Source of the DNA: Spirulinaceae cyanobacterium SM2_1_0
GTDB taxonomy: Bacteria; Cyanobacteriota; Cyanobacteriia; Cyanobacteriales; Spirulinaceae
Direction of reading: 5' to 3'
DNA: 57,814 nucleotides
NCBI GenBank assembly: GCA_012031265.1
Contig: JAAUTY010000025.1
Coordinates: 1 to 57,814, forward strand
The translations under genes were made by a program, and so were the position numbers. The notes below the pieces were generated by a model. The model made no database searches, had not been told where the DNA came from, and saw only the letters and a list, made by a program, of their open reading frames with translations. Each line of letters opens with the position of its first letter. Position 1 is the stretch's first letter. Shown in pieces: positions 8,153 through 16,780 of this stretch.

Positions 8153-8797
8153 CTAGAAACGAATTGGGCGGATCCAGCTGCCGTCGTAACCATCGTCGTA
8201 GCCATCGAAAAAGCCGTTGCGGTAGCCGCGATCATATTCGCTGCGAACGATGTCGCGACCGCCAATGGCGCGCTCAGGATCGTAGCGCTCGTCGAGATCA
8301 CGGTAGGCGCGGCCCGACTCTAAACCTTCGCGGTAGCCCTCCTCGTAGCCGGCCTGGAAGTCGAAGCGATTGCCCGGATTAGGGAAGCCCGGATCGGTGC
8401 CAATCATGGGCGGGCGGCTGGGCAGCGGCCTGAAAACTCCACCCTGACCGAAGATCTGTTCGGAATCTGTCAGACGACCATTCTGCGAGATGGTCAGCCG
8501 ATTGTTGCTGATGAAATATTCAGTGCTGCCACTGCGAGCGCTGTAGCTATCCCAACTATTTTGGGACGCCAGTGCCCAGCGTGAGTTGCCCGTGCGCTTG
8601 TCGAGAATAATGAAAGCGAGGCTACCGGTTTGGTCGCAGATCGACACGCGGTAACTGGGGGTTTCAAAAATTTCTATCCGGTCAAGATTGCCGCAAACGG
8701 CTTGCGCTTGGGCGGCTTCGGGGTTGATGGCCGCGAGACCGGGAATCGCTAGACTAACCAGGGTCGCGATCGCCCAAAACTTTGATTGCTTGCTCAT
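8153..8797 (-). CDS. Exported hypothetical protein with Tyr/Gly/Asp-rich tail
   Basis: The 214-residue protein starts MSKQSKFWAIATLVSLAIPG and has a clear signal peptide, with a likely cleavage after A-Q-A-Q-A. A ~100-residue domain with two cysteines (VCGNLDRIEIF, SICDQTG) follows. The last third is rich in Y, R, D and G, with a repeated pattern such as YEEGYREGLESGRAY and YDRGYRNGFFDGYDDGYDG. No family is recognised. Its position beside another exported protein on the same strand suggests, but does not prove, an envelope role. Confidence 0.72.
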   Translation of the reverse strand: MSKQSKFWAIATLVSLAIPGLAAINPEAAQAQAVCGNLDRIEIFETPSYRVSICDQTGSLAFIILDKRTGNSRWALASQNSWDSYSARSGSTEYFISNNRLTISQNGRLTDSEQIFGQGGVFRPLPSRPPMIGTDPGFPNPGNRFDFQAGYEEGYREGLESGRAYRDLDERYDPERAIGGRDIVRSEYDRGYRNGFFDGYDDGYDGSWIRPIRF

Positions 8798-8959
8798 CGT
8801 TGTTCTCCTGCAAACCTTTCCATATCATTTCTAGCTCGGCAGAGAAAAATCTTATGCAGGTCGCGAACAAAAATTTAGCCTGAATACGCTACAATTCGGC
8901 CGCTCGTGGGCGAATTGCACCGCCATTCTCTGGATACCGTGCCATGCTCTGCCTCTACT

Positions 8960-9209
8960 AATCGTAACCCGCCACGCAACCAGCGCTGCGAGCCCGGCTA
9001 TGCGGATCTGGGCGTTATGGAGCAGCATTTGACCGATAAATTTTTCTTTGCGGGCGATCGCTATACCATCGCCGACATCGCCCTTTTTGCCTACACCCAT
9101 GTCGCCCCGGAGGGCGGCTTCGCTCTCACCCCCTTTCCCCGAAGTCCGCGCCTGGATCAACCGGATTGCCCAGCAGCCCCGCCATATCCGCATTACTGAC
9201 GTGTGCTGA
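8960..9209 (+). pseudogene. Glutathione S-transferase C-terminal remnant, frameshifted
   Basis: The GST C-terminal helix pattern is readable as LGVMEQHLTDKFFFAGD, then YTIADIALFAYTHVAPEGGF. After L-T-P-F-P the frame is broken by one extra C in the run at 9137-9140. Shifting by one restores EVRAWINRIAQQPRHIRITD and a stop at 9207-9209. The thioredoxin-like N-terminal domain is missing upstream, so this is a decayed gene rather than only a sequencing error. Confidence 0.75.
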
Positions 9210-9227
9210 AGTCAGAACCTGACTGCT

Positions 9228-10199
9228 GTGACTGAAAACTTCTATCCACAACTTGAAAGCGCTTTGCAGCTTGGGCCCGTAGTCGTGGCGATCATTGCCG
9301 ACAGTCGTGGCTCTGTGCCGCGTGAGGTTGGCGCGATGTTAGCTGTGGCAGCCGACGGGCGGTGCTGGGGCACGATCGGCGGGGGTGCGGGCGAGGCCCG
9401 GGTGATTGCGGCCGCGCAGCAAGTGCTGCGTTCAGGCGAAAAACAGTGGGTCGAGATTGACCTCTCGGGTGCGCCCGATCGCCCAACCCAAGGAGTTTGT
9501 GGCGGCTGGTTGCGCGTCTGGTTAGAGCGTTGGTCAGGGCCGGCGGCGATCGCCCTGGTTCGGGACATTCAAGCCCGACTCACGGCTGGTCACTCCGCCC
9601 AGCTTGCCTTTTTACTCGCTTCCGATCGCCGGCCGCAACTCCTCGCCGCCGACGCGGATGCTCCCGCTGATTGTGCGCTTGTTGTCCTCCTTCAGCCCGC
9701 GCCAACCTTGCTGATCGTCGGCGCAGGTCATGTTGCGGTGCCATTGGCGCAAATCGCGGCGCTGGCTGGCTTTCGGATCGCGGTGCAGGACGAGCGGCCG
9801 GAGTTTGCCTGCGCTGAACGGTTCCCGGCTGGAGCGCAGATTTTTGCGGGGGCTGCGACGGAGGCGATCGCCTGCCTCGCTCCGATCACTTCGCTCTACG
9901 CCGCCCTGGTGACACGCAGCGTCGAATATGACTGCGCGGCTTTGACCCTATTGCTCCAGCGATCGCCGACCTGCTGCTATCTGGGCGCGATCGGCAGTCG
10001 CCAGCGCGTACAAGTGCTCAAACGGGCACTGGCGGCGACGGGAGCGACCGCCGCCCAGCTTGCTAGCTTGCACGCCCCTATCGGTCTCGACTTGGGAGCA
10101 TTGACCCCAGCCGAGATCGCCGTCAGCATCGTCGCTGAACTCGTGCAGGTTCGTCGCGGCGGTCAGGGACTGCCGCTCGCGTGCACCGCTCGCGCCTAA
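9228..10199 (+). CDS. xdhC: XdhC/CoxI family protein
   Basis: This 323-residue protein has the CoxI-type N-terminal domain (RGSVPREVGAMLAV, then GTIGGGAGEA) and a C-terminal Rossmann domain with LLIVGAGHVAVPLAQ. A conserved L-G-A-I-G-S-R-Q-R motif follows near the end. XdhC proteins assist insertion of sulfurated molybdenum cofactor into xanthine-dehydrogenase-type enzymes. No such enzyme is encoded in this window, so the partner must lie elsewhere. The start is GTG. The stop overlaps the convergent PPC-domain gene by 4 bp. Confidence 0.88.
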   Translation: MTENFYPQLESALQLGPVVVAIIADSRGSVPREVGAMLAVAADGRCWGTIGGGAGEARVIAAAQQVLRSGEKQWVEIDLSGAPDRPTQGVCGGWLRVWLERWSGPAAIALVRDIQARLTAGHSAQLAFLLASDRRPQLLAADADAPADCALVVLLQPAPTLLIVGAGHVAVPLAQIAALAGFRIAVQDERPEFACAERFPAGAQIFAGAATEAIACLAPITSLYAALVTRSVEYDCAALTLLLQRSPTCCYLGAIGSRQRVQVLKRALAATGATAAQLASLHAPIGLDLGALTPAEIAVSIVAELVQVRRGGQGLPLACTARA

Positions 10200-10594
10200 G
10201 CCTGGGTGTCAATGGCGAGTTCGCGGTAGCCAGTCTGCGGATCTAGTTCGCGCCGAAAGCAAAGATTGGGGCAATCACCCATCACGATTTCGGCGGTGGT
10301 GTAGATGATGCAGCCGAGAGCAATGTGGCCGCCGAGGACACGACCATCGGTGCAGGCGATCGCGCCGTGTAGGTGTGCGCCTTGGGCTGACAGTAAACCG
10401 CTCAGACTCAACAATTCGCATGGGCCGTCGATGGCGGTGGCCACTGCTCTGCCAGCAAAACGGAGGGTCGCTACCCGCAAGCTCCCGACGGCTGTGAGCA
10501 CAAAGCCAGCTGCGATCGCCTGCTGTTGTGCAAAGGCTTCCAGGTTCAGTCGCAGATCCTGTCCAGGCTCCAACCTTAGTGCGTAGGTTTTCAT
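10196..10594 (-). CDS. PPC (DUF296) domain protein
   Basis: The protein is 132 residues. The plants-and-prokaryotes-conserved domain is recognisable from AGFVLTAVGSL, GAHLHGAIACTDG and VLGGHI, which carry the conserved histidines H-L-H and G-G-H. In plants the domain accompanies AT-hooks; bacterial single-domain members are trimeric and of unknown role, though often called DNA-binding. It is convergent with xdhC and overlaps its stop by 4 bp, so no terminator space exists between the two genes. Confidence 0.88.
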   Translation of the reverse strand: MKTYALRLEPGQDLRLNLEAFAQQQAIAAGFVLTAVGSLRVATLRFAGRAVATAIDGPCELLSLSGLLSAQGAHLHGAIACTDGRVLGGHIALGCIIYTTAEIVMGDCPNLCFRRELDPQTGYRELAIDTQA

Positions 10595-10760
10595 ACGCAG
10601 ACCAAAAAATCACCGCATTCCGATAGAGCCAGTCTAGAATACTATTAACGAACCAGCGGGCCTGTTGGTTCATGGGAATTTTGGTTGCTGCATCTTCATC
10701 CTGCCGGATCAATCTGCACACGCCGATTTTCTCTGCATCTTGTTCCGCCACCTTGGGCAT

Positions 10761-11102
10761 ATGGCCTCTTCTGCGATCGATAATCTTGGCGATGCCTTTC
10801 CTCGCGAACTTGTTGAGTTCAGCGCCAAAGTGGAGGCCACTCGCGATCGCCACAGCCTAGGTCACACTACGACCCCTCGTTACCGCTTCTTTGAGGGTGA
10901 ATACTACGGCGCGCAGCTTGCCTCTCTGAAAGCTCGAGATTGGCAGGCACTGGAAGTTTTGTTCAGTACGGAAGACATCGAAGTCGTCTATCTTGACATC
11001 GCGGGAGCCTTGCATTTCCTCTGGCCAGAGCCTTGCTGGGAGGATGATCCCTTTGACCCAAATGGCGCAGACACCTTTGATTTCCTAGCTGAATACCTGT
11101 AA
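10761..11102 (+). CDS. Hypothetical acidic protein
   Basis: No family is recognised. The 113-residue product from the ATG at 10761 begins MASSAIDNLGDAFPREL and ends in a strongly acidic stretch (EPCWEDDPFDPNGADTFDFL). An in-frame TTG at 10665 would add 32 residues of less natural composition, so the ATG is preferred. The neighbours give no functional hint. Confidence 0.5.
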   Translation: MASSAIDNLGDAFPRELVEFSAKVEATRDRHSLGHTTTPRYRFFEGEYYGAQLASLKARDWQALEVLFSTEDIEVVYLDIAGALHFLWPEPCWEDDPFDPNGADTFDFLAEYL

Positions 11103-11414
11103 CGCTCAGTTGTCCTGACCCCGCTGACCAGCATTTGCGCACCAGTCTAGGCTGGCTCAGCCGCCCGTATCCCTCTGTGGGTCATGGGTGCGGTGGTGTG
11201 GCGATCACTAACTCAGTGATAGCCGTCACGCGATCACTTGAGCGGCATCCGTAAGACTGCGCGATCACCATCGGTACTGCTCGCGACTGAGATCCGTGAG
11301 ATCGCGCGATCGCTATCGCGTCTGATCGCGGCACAGATCGCAGAAGTTTCTAGCGATCTCAGCGAGTATTAAAGTATCAACTTCACTAACCACTTCGACA
11401 CGGCAAGAAAGCAA
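11103..11414. other. GATC-rich intergenic region
   Basis: There is no gene in these ~310 bp. Between about 11199 and 11366 there are nine GATC sites, most in the context GCGATC or GAGATC, alternating with GTGAT/ATCAC palindromic pieces. The region lies directly upstream of the duplicated pair of small genes and could be regulatory or a decayed HIP1-related repeat patch. Confidence 0.4.
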
Positions 11415-11594
11415 ATGAACATCGATACTTTGACACTCGCGGCTCAGATTCTCAGTTCGAGAAGCGTTTCATCTTCAGAGCATCAAATGCTATCCGATGT
11501 GTTGGTACAAGCCGAGATCGACGAGAGCATTCGGAGGGTGGTTCAGCGCATTTTCTACGGCATTCGCCATGGAATGGTTCAGGTGACCAACTAG
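11415..11594 (+). CDS. Small conserved-looking protein, tandem copy 1
   Basis: A 59-residue protein starts M-N-I-D-T-L-T-L-A-A-Q-I-L and ends R-I-F-Y-G-I-R-H-G-M-V-Q-V-T-N. It is nearly identical to the product of the next gene, with the two starts 257 bp apart. The pattern of a helical N-terminal part followed by I-x-R-x-x-Y-G-I-R-x-G resembles small cyanobacterial proteins of unknown function. The near identity of two adjacent copies, with mostly silent or conservative changes, supports real coding sequence. Confidence 0.6.
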   Translation: MNIDTLTLAAQILSSRSVSSSEHQMLSDVLVQAEIDESIRRVVQRIFYGIRHGMVQVTN

Positions 11595-11632
11595 CAAGAT
11601 CCTGGATTAAATCCAGATTAAGTGAGGCAAAG

Positions 11633-11851
11633 ATGACTGCACCTGCTGATTCAAATGAGGTTATAAAAGCAATGAATAGTGACACTTTGACATTAGCTGC
11701 CCAGATTCTCAGTTCGAGAAGTATTTCATCCTCGGAGCATCAAATGCTATCCGATGTGTTGGTACAAGCCGAGATCGATGAGGGCGATCGAGTGGTGATT
11801 CAGCGTATTTTCTACGGCATCCGTCATGGGATGCTCCAGATCACTGACTAA
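11633..11851 (+). CDS. Small conserved-looking protein, tandem copy 2
   Basis: The frame encodes up to 72 residues. By comparison with copy 1 the natural start may be the ATG at 11672 (M-N-S-D-T-L-T-L-A-A-Q), giving 59 residues; the ATG at 11633 adds M-T-A-P-A-D-S-N-E-V-I-K-A. It differs from copy 1 mainly in the segment D-E-G-D-R-V-V-I versus D-E-S-I-R-R-V-V and at the C-terminus (L-Q-I-T-D). Tandem duplication is evident. Function is unknown. Confidence 0.6.
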   Translation: MTAPADSNEVIKAMNSDTLTLAAQILSSRSISSSEHQMLSDVLVQAEIDEGDRVVIQRIFYGIRHGMLQITD

Positions 11852-12050
11852 TGCCAACCTTGGGGGCATCCCGATGCCGTGAGTCGCCAGCAACTGCGCC
11901 GCGACTCAAGCCGGGAGTGGCTGAGATGCTGGACGAAGCTCCGGTTGCTCCGCAGTCAGCCCAGCCCCACCAAGTTGCGATCGACTCAGGGTGCAACCTC
12001 TACCAGTCAGCGGATGTGTGCATTGAGAAAATGCTGTCGCTGCTCCGAAT

Positions 12051-12800
12051 CTAAGCGAGCGCCAATTCCTCAACCTCTACTTCACCGGCTTCAGTCGGCA
12101 CACCGTCCCGCACCAAGGTCAGGCGGCGATCCCCCTGCTGAAAGAAGCTCCCCGCCATCGCCAACATGGCGCGCACCTTGCGCTCGCGCCAATCGTCCAC
12201 CAGCCATGCCACCTCGCGGCGGGGGAGGCGGCGGTGTAAAGCCTCGAGTAAATAGGCTGCATGACGCTCCTCATCGCGGGCGATGCTGAGCAGGGCTTGG
12301 CTGAGCTGGCGATCGCGCGCCTCCTGCTCGGGCAGCACTCGCGCCAATCGCGCAAAATCCTTGCTCGCATCCAGCTCCAGGATGTGAGTGCTCGCCGCAA
12401 AGACCAACCAATCAATACACTCCGGTTGCAGATCCTCGCGCGAATAACCCTCGTAATAACTGCCAAAGAAGGGATCAGGCTGACCCGTTTCAGGGCGCGA
12501 TCGCTGACGTTCAGCAAGCGGCACCACCTGTTTGCCGAGACGTTGCAGAGCGCGGGCAAAAAGATAGCCATGGCGGCGCTCGTCGCTGGCATGGCGCTCG
12601 AGGCGTTCTGCCAACCAGGTGTCGTCCTCGCGGACGGCGCGATCGCGTAGGCTCTCTAGCATCGGCACCGAACCCGATTCGGCAAGCTGCAAACCAGCAA
12701 GCAGCGTCGGCCGTGTTTTGGAGTCACGCAGCATCACCGCCATCATGTAGGCGATCGCCCCCGACCCGACAATCTGCAACACATTCGTCAAAGGATTCAT
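12051..12800 (-). CDS. Ferritin-like superfamily protein
   Basis: The 249-residue product has a hydrophobic N-terminus (VLQIVGSGAIAYMMAVML), then helices carrying E-R-H-A-S-D-E-R-R-H-G and, later, A-R-D-E-E-R-H-A-A-Y. The paired E-x-x-H motifs fit a four-helix di-iron ferritin-like fold. It could be a di-iron oxygenase or an iron-binding protein; tRNA-hydroxylase-like proteins share this pattern. The specific reaction is not evident. It is a single-gene unit, divergent from the site-2 protease-like gene at 12876, and the ~75 bp between them probably holds both promoters. Confidence 0.75.
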   Translation of the reverse strand: MNPLTNVLQIVGSGAIAYMMAVMLRDSKTRPTLLAGLQLAESGSVPMLESLRDRAVREDDTWLAERLERHASDERRHGYLFARALQRLGKQVVPLAERQRSRPETGQPDPFFGSYYEGYSREDLQPECIDWLVFAASTHILELDASKDFARLARVLPEQEARDRQLSQALLSIARDEERHAAYLLEALHRRLPRREVAWLVDDWRERKVRAMLAMAGSFFQQGDRRLTLVRDGVPTEAGEVEVEELALA

Positions 12801-12875
12801 GCCCGTTCCCCCATTGAGTTTGGCTCTACAGCGATAATAGATCGATAAGTTTCACGTCGGGGACTGCACGCAGGC

Positions 12876-14495
12876 ATGGGAATCGTATTGGTCGTCGGGA
12901 TTGGTTGGATGATTTCGTTGTGCCTGCACGAGTTTGGTCACGCGATCGTCGCCTACTGGGGCGGGGACAAATCGGTGCAGGATAAGGGCTATTTGACCCT
13001 GAATCCGCTGAAATACACCGATCCGACGCTGAGCCTGATGCTACCGCTGTTTTTCCTGCTCATCGGCGGCTTGGCACTACCCGGCGGTGCCGTCTACATC
13101 AACCGTAGCTTGCTCCGCAACCGCCTCTGGGAGAGTGCGGTGTCCGCCGCTGGGCCATTGGCGAATGCACTCGTCGCGATCTTGCTCGCACTCGTGCTGC
13201 AACAGGCTCTCTCTCGCCCCGCCACCCCTAACTGGTTCTTGCCAGGACTGGCTTTCTTGATTTTGTTGCAAATCGCGGCTGTTTTTCTGAATCTGATCCC
13301 GATTCCGCCATTGGATGGCTACGGCATCATCGAACCCTGGCTGCCCGCAACGATGCAGCAATCTCTAAAGCAGGTCGGTCGTTACGGTATCTGGATTGTT
13401 TTTGCACTTTTCTGGTTTGTCCCCGCGTTCAGCCAATTCTTTTGGGGAACGACGACTGGAATCAGTGGGCAATTAGGCGTGCCGCCGGGTCTCGCTTGGT
13501 CAGGCTACGAGACCTTTCGGGAGCGATCATTGCTGCTCATTCTCGGCTTAGTTGTCCTGTTTTGGTTGTTTCGCAACAAGGAACATGCCCTGTGCCAAAA
13601 GGGCAATGCCAAGTTGCGATCGCAACGCTATGACCAAGCCCTAAATGCCTTTGATCAAGCCATCGAACGTCGCTCCGACTACCACGAAGCCTGGTTTGGC
13701 CGTGGGAATGCCTTGGCGGGCTTACATAACTACGAAGAGGCATTCGCAAGCTACAACAAGGCCATTCAAATCCAACCCGACTCAGCTTCCGTCTGGTTCA
13801 ATCGCGGCCTCGTCCTGCTGGAACTACAAGAGCTAGAAGCGGCGGCCAAGTCGTTTGCGAATGCGGGCGATCGCACCACTGATCAACATCTGGCCGCTTA
13901 CAGTTGGGGCTATCGCGGTCAGGCACTGCGGCAGCTCGATCGTCTCCCCGAAGCCCTCGCTGCTTACGAACAGGCAACTGCCGCAGATCCCAAGTTTCAG
14001 TCATCCTGGATCTGGCAGGCTGATGTGCTGGAAAAGCTGGAACGACCCACTGAAGCCCTCGCTGCACTTGACCAGGCGTTGCAACTGAAGGAACGCCAGC
14101 CCGAACTCTGGGTCAGGCGTGGCGATCTGCTCAACCATTTAAGGCGCTTCGAGGCAGCCTTTAGCGACTGTGAACAGGCGATTGCCCTGGCTCCTGATCT
14201 CGCCTCGGCTTGGGTGACGCGCGGTGTCGCTCTAATGAAGCTAGGTCGTCAAGAAGAAGCTATATCTAGCTACCGGCAAGCATTGCACTTGCAGCCAGAG
14301 TTGGCGGTGGCTTGGTACAACCAAGCCTGTGCTCACACAGCTCAGGGCGATCACGCTGCTGCCTTCTCGGCGCTGGCGCGGGCGCTGGAGCTGTCGCCAG
14401 AGTCGCTGCGAACGGCGGCTGAGGGCGATCGCGCTCTCGCCGCTTTGCACGACGATCCTCGCTGGAAAAAACTGGTTGCTCAGCCGTCAACATAG
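12876..14495 (+). CDS. Site-2 protease-like (M50) membrane protein fused to TPR repeats
   Basis: The N-terminal ~230 residues are multi-spanning. They contain the zinc motif HEFGH (residues 18-22) in the first membrane helix and the second M50 signature NLIPIPPLDG, both complete. From about residue 245 there are roughly seven TPR units (patterns such as AWFGRGNALAGLHNYEEA and SVWFNRGLVLLELQELEAA). The fusion suggests an intramembrane metalloprotease whose substrate is presented by the cytosolic or lumenal TPR part. Substrates are unknown. The 3' end abuts an IS1 remnant on the other strand. Confidence 0.88.
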   Translation: MGIVLVVGIGWMISLCLHEFGHAIVAYWGGDKSVQDKGYLTLNPLKYTDPTLSLMLPLFFLLIGGLALPGGAVYINRSLLRNRLWESAVSAAGPLANALVAILLALVLQQALSRPATPNWFLPGLAFLILLQIAAVFLNLIPIPPLDGYGIIEPWLPATMQQSLKQVGRYGIWIVFALFWFVPAFSQFFWGTTTGISGQLGVPPGLAWSGYETFRERSLLLILGLVVLFWLFRNKEHALCQKGNAKLRSQRYDQALNAFDQAIERRSDYHEAWFGRGNALAGLHNYEEAFASYNKAIQIQPDSASVWFNRGLVLLELQELEAAAKSFANAGDRTTDQHLAAYSWGYRGQALRQLDRLPEALAAYEQATAADPKFQSSWIWQADVLEKLERPTEALAALDQALQLKERQPELWVRRGDLLNHLRRFEAAFSDCEQAIALAPDLASAWVTRGVALMKLGRQEEAISSYRQALHLQPELAVAWYNQACAHTAQGDHAAAFSALARALELSPESLRTAAEGDRALAALHDDPRWKKLVAQPST

Positions 14496-14507
14496 ATTTG
14501 TCCGGCG

Positions 14508-15085
14508 TTTGGAAGGCTTTGGCATAGCGGCACTCGCCGTCGGTAAACCAGCGAATGAACTCGGCGGGCTGCGCCCAAGCCCAGGCGGCGGCTGTCCCTG
14601 GCGCGAACAGTTTTTCTTCCTTGCGACTGGCTGGGGCGGCGACCCAATAGCGGCTCTTTCGCTCGATGAACTGAATCGTCCAGCCTTCAGAATCAGAGGG
14701 GAGAAAGGTTCTCGCCGACGCGGGTGTAGACTTCATCGCCTTCGAGGGTCACCTTGGCTTTTTCGGGCGCTGGTGGTGACCAGTGCTCGGTTTGGGCGGC
14801 GACTCGCCGTTCCCATTTGATGATCGTGGCGTGGGATTTGCCGAAGGCGCGACCGGTCGCTCTCACTCTCAGTCCTTCACTCCGGACGTTGAGAGCGGCG
14901 GCGATTACCTCAGCCTTCGTTCTCAGTCGCGCCATCGGCGTGTTGGTTCGTTCGTTGCATCGTTTCTCACACTCGCGGCACAGATAGCTCTGTTGCTTGC
15001 TGCTATCTTTCAGGGCTGCTGTGCCGTTCTTGACTGTTTGCTCGCTCTGGCATTGGGGGCATTTGGGGGGGACTCATGGGCTAGA
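14508..15085 (-). pseudogene. IS1-family transposase remnant
   Basis: Read on the minus strand, a zinc finger CPQCQSEQTVKNGTAALK ... YLCREC comes first. The helix-turn-helix FGKSHATIIKWERR follows, then TLEGDEVYTRVGENL, and in another frame SEGWTIQFIERKSRYWV and FIRWFTDGECRYAKAF. This is the IS1 InsAB order with the D-E-V and D-G-E parts of the catalytic core. A frameshift lies in the C-run near 15065 and another near 14715. The C-terminus is missing after about 14508. The element separates the site-2 protease gene from a truncated antitoxin-like gene. Confidence 0.82.
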
Positions 15086-15093
15086 TGCTTTGC

Positions 15094-15420
15094 CTAGCTG
15101 CGGCCCCAATCCACTTCAGGTTCGGGGTCTTCAACTATCCCAGCCAGAAGTTCAGTCAGGGTCAATTGTGGCGAAGTTGGGATGCCCGCTAAAGTGGCGG
15201 CTCCAGCAAGGGGCTGCTTTTGCGCCTCGATAACGGTCTCCCGACGTTTCTTGGCTCCAGTGAGTCGTGTTGTGGACAATGCTGGATCGGTCGTTCGCTC
15301 CAGACTCGCAAGCAGTTCGTCGATCAATTGCATTTGCAACTCATCGGGTAGAGCCAGGGCGGCTTGGGTGATTTGCTCAATCAATATGGCGGATTCCGAG
15401 CGGTATTCGGTTACGCTCAT
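15094..15420 (-). CDS. Antitoxin-like protein, probably 3'-truncated
   Basis: From the ATG at 15420 the product (108 residues) reads MSVTEYRSESAILIEQITQA, then LPDELQMQLIDELLASLERT, and ends D-P-E-P-E-V-D-W-G-R-S. A helical N-terminus and a C-terminal acidic D-x-E-x-E-x-D-W-G motif occur in small antitoxins. The frame stops within a few bases of the IS1 remnant, so the final residues and any toxin gene were probably lost when the element inserted. Identification as antitoxin is an inference. Confidence 0.5.
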   Translation of the reverse strand: MSVTEYRSESAILIEQITQAALALPDELQMQLIDELLASLERTTDPALSTTRLTGAKKRRETVIEAQKQPLAGAATLAGIPTSPQLTLTELLAGIVEDPEPEVDWGRS

Positions 15421-15912
15421 TGTCGGCGGATGCACCCGCGCTACCGAGCCATCAACACCGCACCGACACCAACAGCGAACCCTTTGCTCCCGATCGTGAC
15501 GACCAAATGAATCGGGCTGTACGCATATCTTCGTGTCACTTGATACATCACAAAATCCCACAGCCACTAGGCCGAACAGCCAAATCCCAACCATCAGCCT
15601 AACCCGATCATTGCCAGCGGTTGCAGATGCCTCTATCAGACAATCAAGCCTTGAGGCTTATGGCTCAAGAGGTGCAGATAATGCAATCAATACCGACAAC
15701 ATCTCTCAAAAGTCTGACGATTGCCACCCGTACATACTTTATTCTAACTTTTAGAGCTGTCCCGCTTTCAAGTCGCATTTGATCTGAAGGGATTAACTAA
15801 TTTCTTGTGATTACCGAGATGCTTTTGCTGCTCTAATGTCAGTGATTAAGCTTTATTCTATGTATGTACTTGAGTGGGGAGTTGAATACATCAAGTCGAA
15901 AAAGCAGAGGCT
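15421..15912. other. AT-rich intergenic region
   Basis: I see no gene in these ~490 bp. Base composition drops towards AT from about 15600, with no HIP1 site, and marks the left edge of the AT-rich block that contains the DUF998 and DUF421 genes. The promoter of the DUF998 gene is presumably in the last 100 bp. Confidence 0.5.
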
Positions 15913-16533
15913 ATGGGATCTAAGCTCATTTTAATTTCTGGACTCCTCGGTTTATTGGGATGTGCAACTGTAGTTATCACTAACATAATCGGTATCTTAG
16001 TCGTTGATGCTCATAATCCCATCAGCGATACGATCAGCGGACTCGCAATTGGCAAGTACGCTTGGATACAGGATTTTGGTCTAGACGTGTTCGCCGTCGG
16101 TTTGATTGCTTGCGCGATCGGGCTATATGTTTTCCGACGTGGTGGTATTCGCTGGCGAGTTGGTGTTCTGCTACTTGGCATCTTGGGATTCGATATTTTT
16201 CTCATCGCCGAACATAATCAGTATGCCAATAGAGTAGACAGCGATGGTGCTGCGATTCATCTCTACTGTGTCTACGTGTTAGGGATTCTATTTGCGCTGC
16301 TAACCTTTCTGACCGCATCTGGACTCCGCAAGCTGGGTGAGAGCTGGTACCGCTTTGGTCTTTGGACGTCACTGATTTGGACTGTAGCCGCACCACTATT
16401 TCTGATCACACCCACAGGTTGGGATGGTATCTATGAGCGGGGAGTTGCACTCATCATGGTGACTTGGGTGGTCGGAATATCTTGGTTACTAGTTCAGCAG
16501 GGGTATCAAAGGCTTCTCGTGAGGCAAGCCTAA
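15913..16533 (+). CDS. DUF998 family membrane protein
   Basis: This 206-residue protein has about six hydrophobic segments. The DUF998 pattern shows as N-P-I-S-D-T-I-S-G-L-A after the first membrane helix, D-I-F-L-I-A-E-H-N-Q near the middle, and the conserved polar region D-G-A-A-I-H-L-Y. Members are integral membrane proteins of unknown function. Its codon use is more AT-rich than that of the flanking genes, and the gene lacks HIP1 sites, so recent acquisition is possible. Confidence 0.72.
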   Translation: MGSKLILISGLLGLLGCATVVITNIIGILVVDAHNPISDTISGLAIGKYAWIQDFGLDVFAVGLIACAIGLYVFRRGGIRWRVGVLLLGILGFDIFLIAEHNQYANRVDSDGAAIHLYCVYVLGILFALLTFLTASGLRKLGESWYRFGLWTSLIWTVAAPLFLITPTGWDGIYERGVALIMVTWVVGISWLLVQQGYQRLLVRQA

Positions 16534-16780
16534 GCCATTCAGCTCATCTTTGTCCATGTTCATGACCGATCAGTAGGTATCAGTTTTCGCCTCCTCAGTT
16601 AGACTACACGCCCAAACTGAGTGCAGGAATCTCAAAAATCCTTCTTCGCCCAGAGTTGCGGAGGAGTCGGAAATGCGGAGAGTTCATGATGCAAAAGTTG
16701 CGTGGCAATCTAGAGGCTGCTGTCAATCCGTCCAGCTAAAGGTATTACGGGCACACCCAAGAAACGAAAAGGAGGAAATA

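Noticed and set aside
11851-12289. Small plus-strand genes downstream of the duplicated micro-genes
   Set aside because: Composition is unlike real proteins, and most of the length is antisense to the ferritin-like gene.
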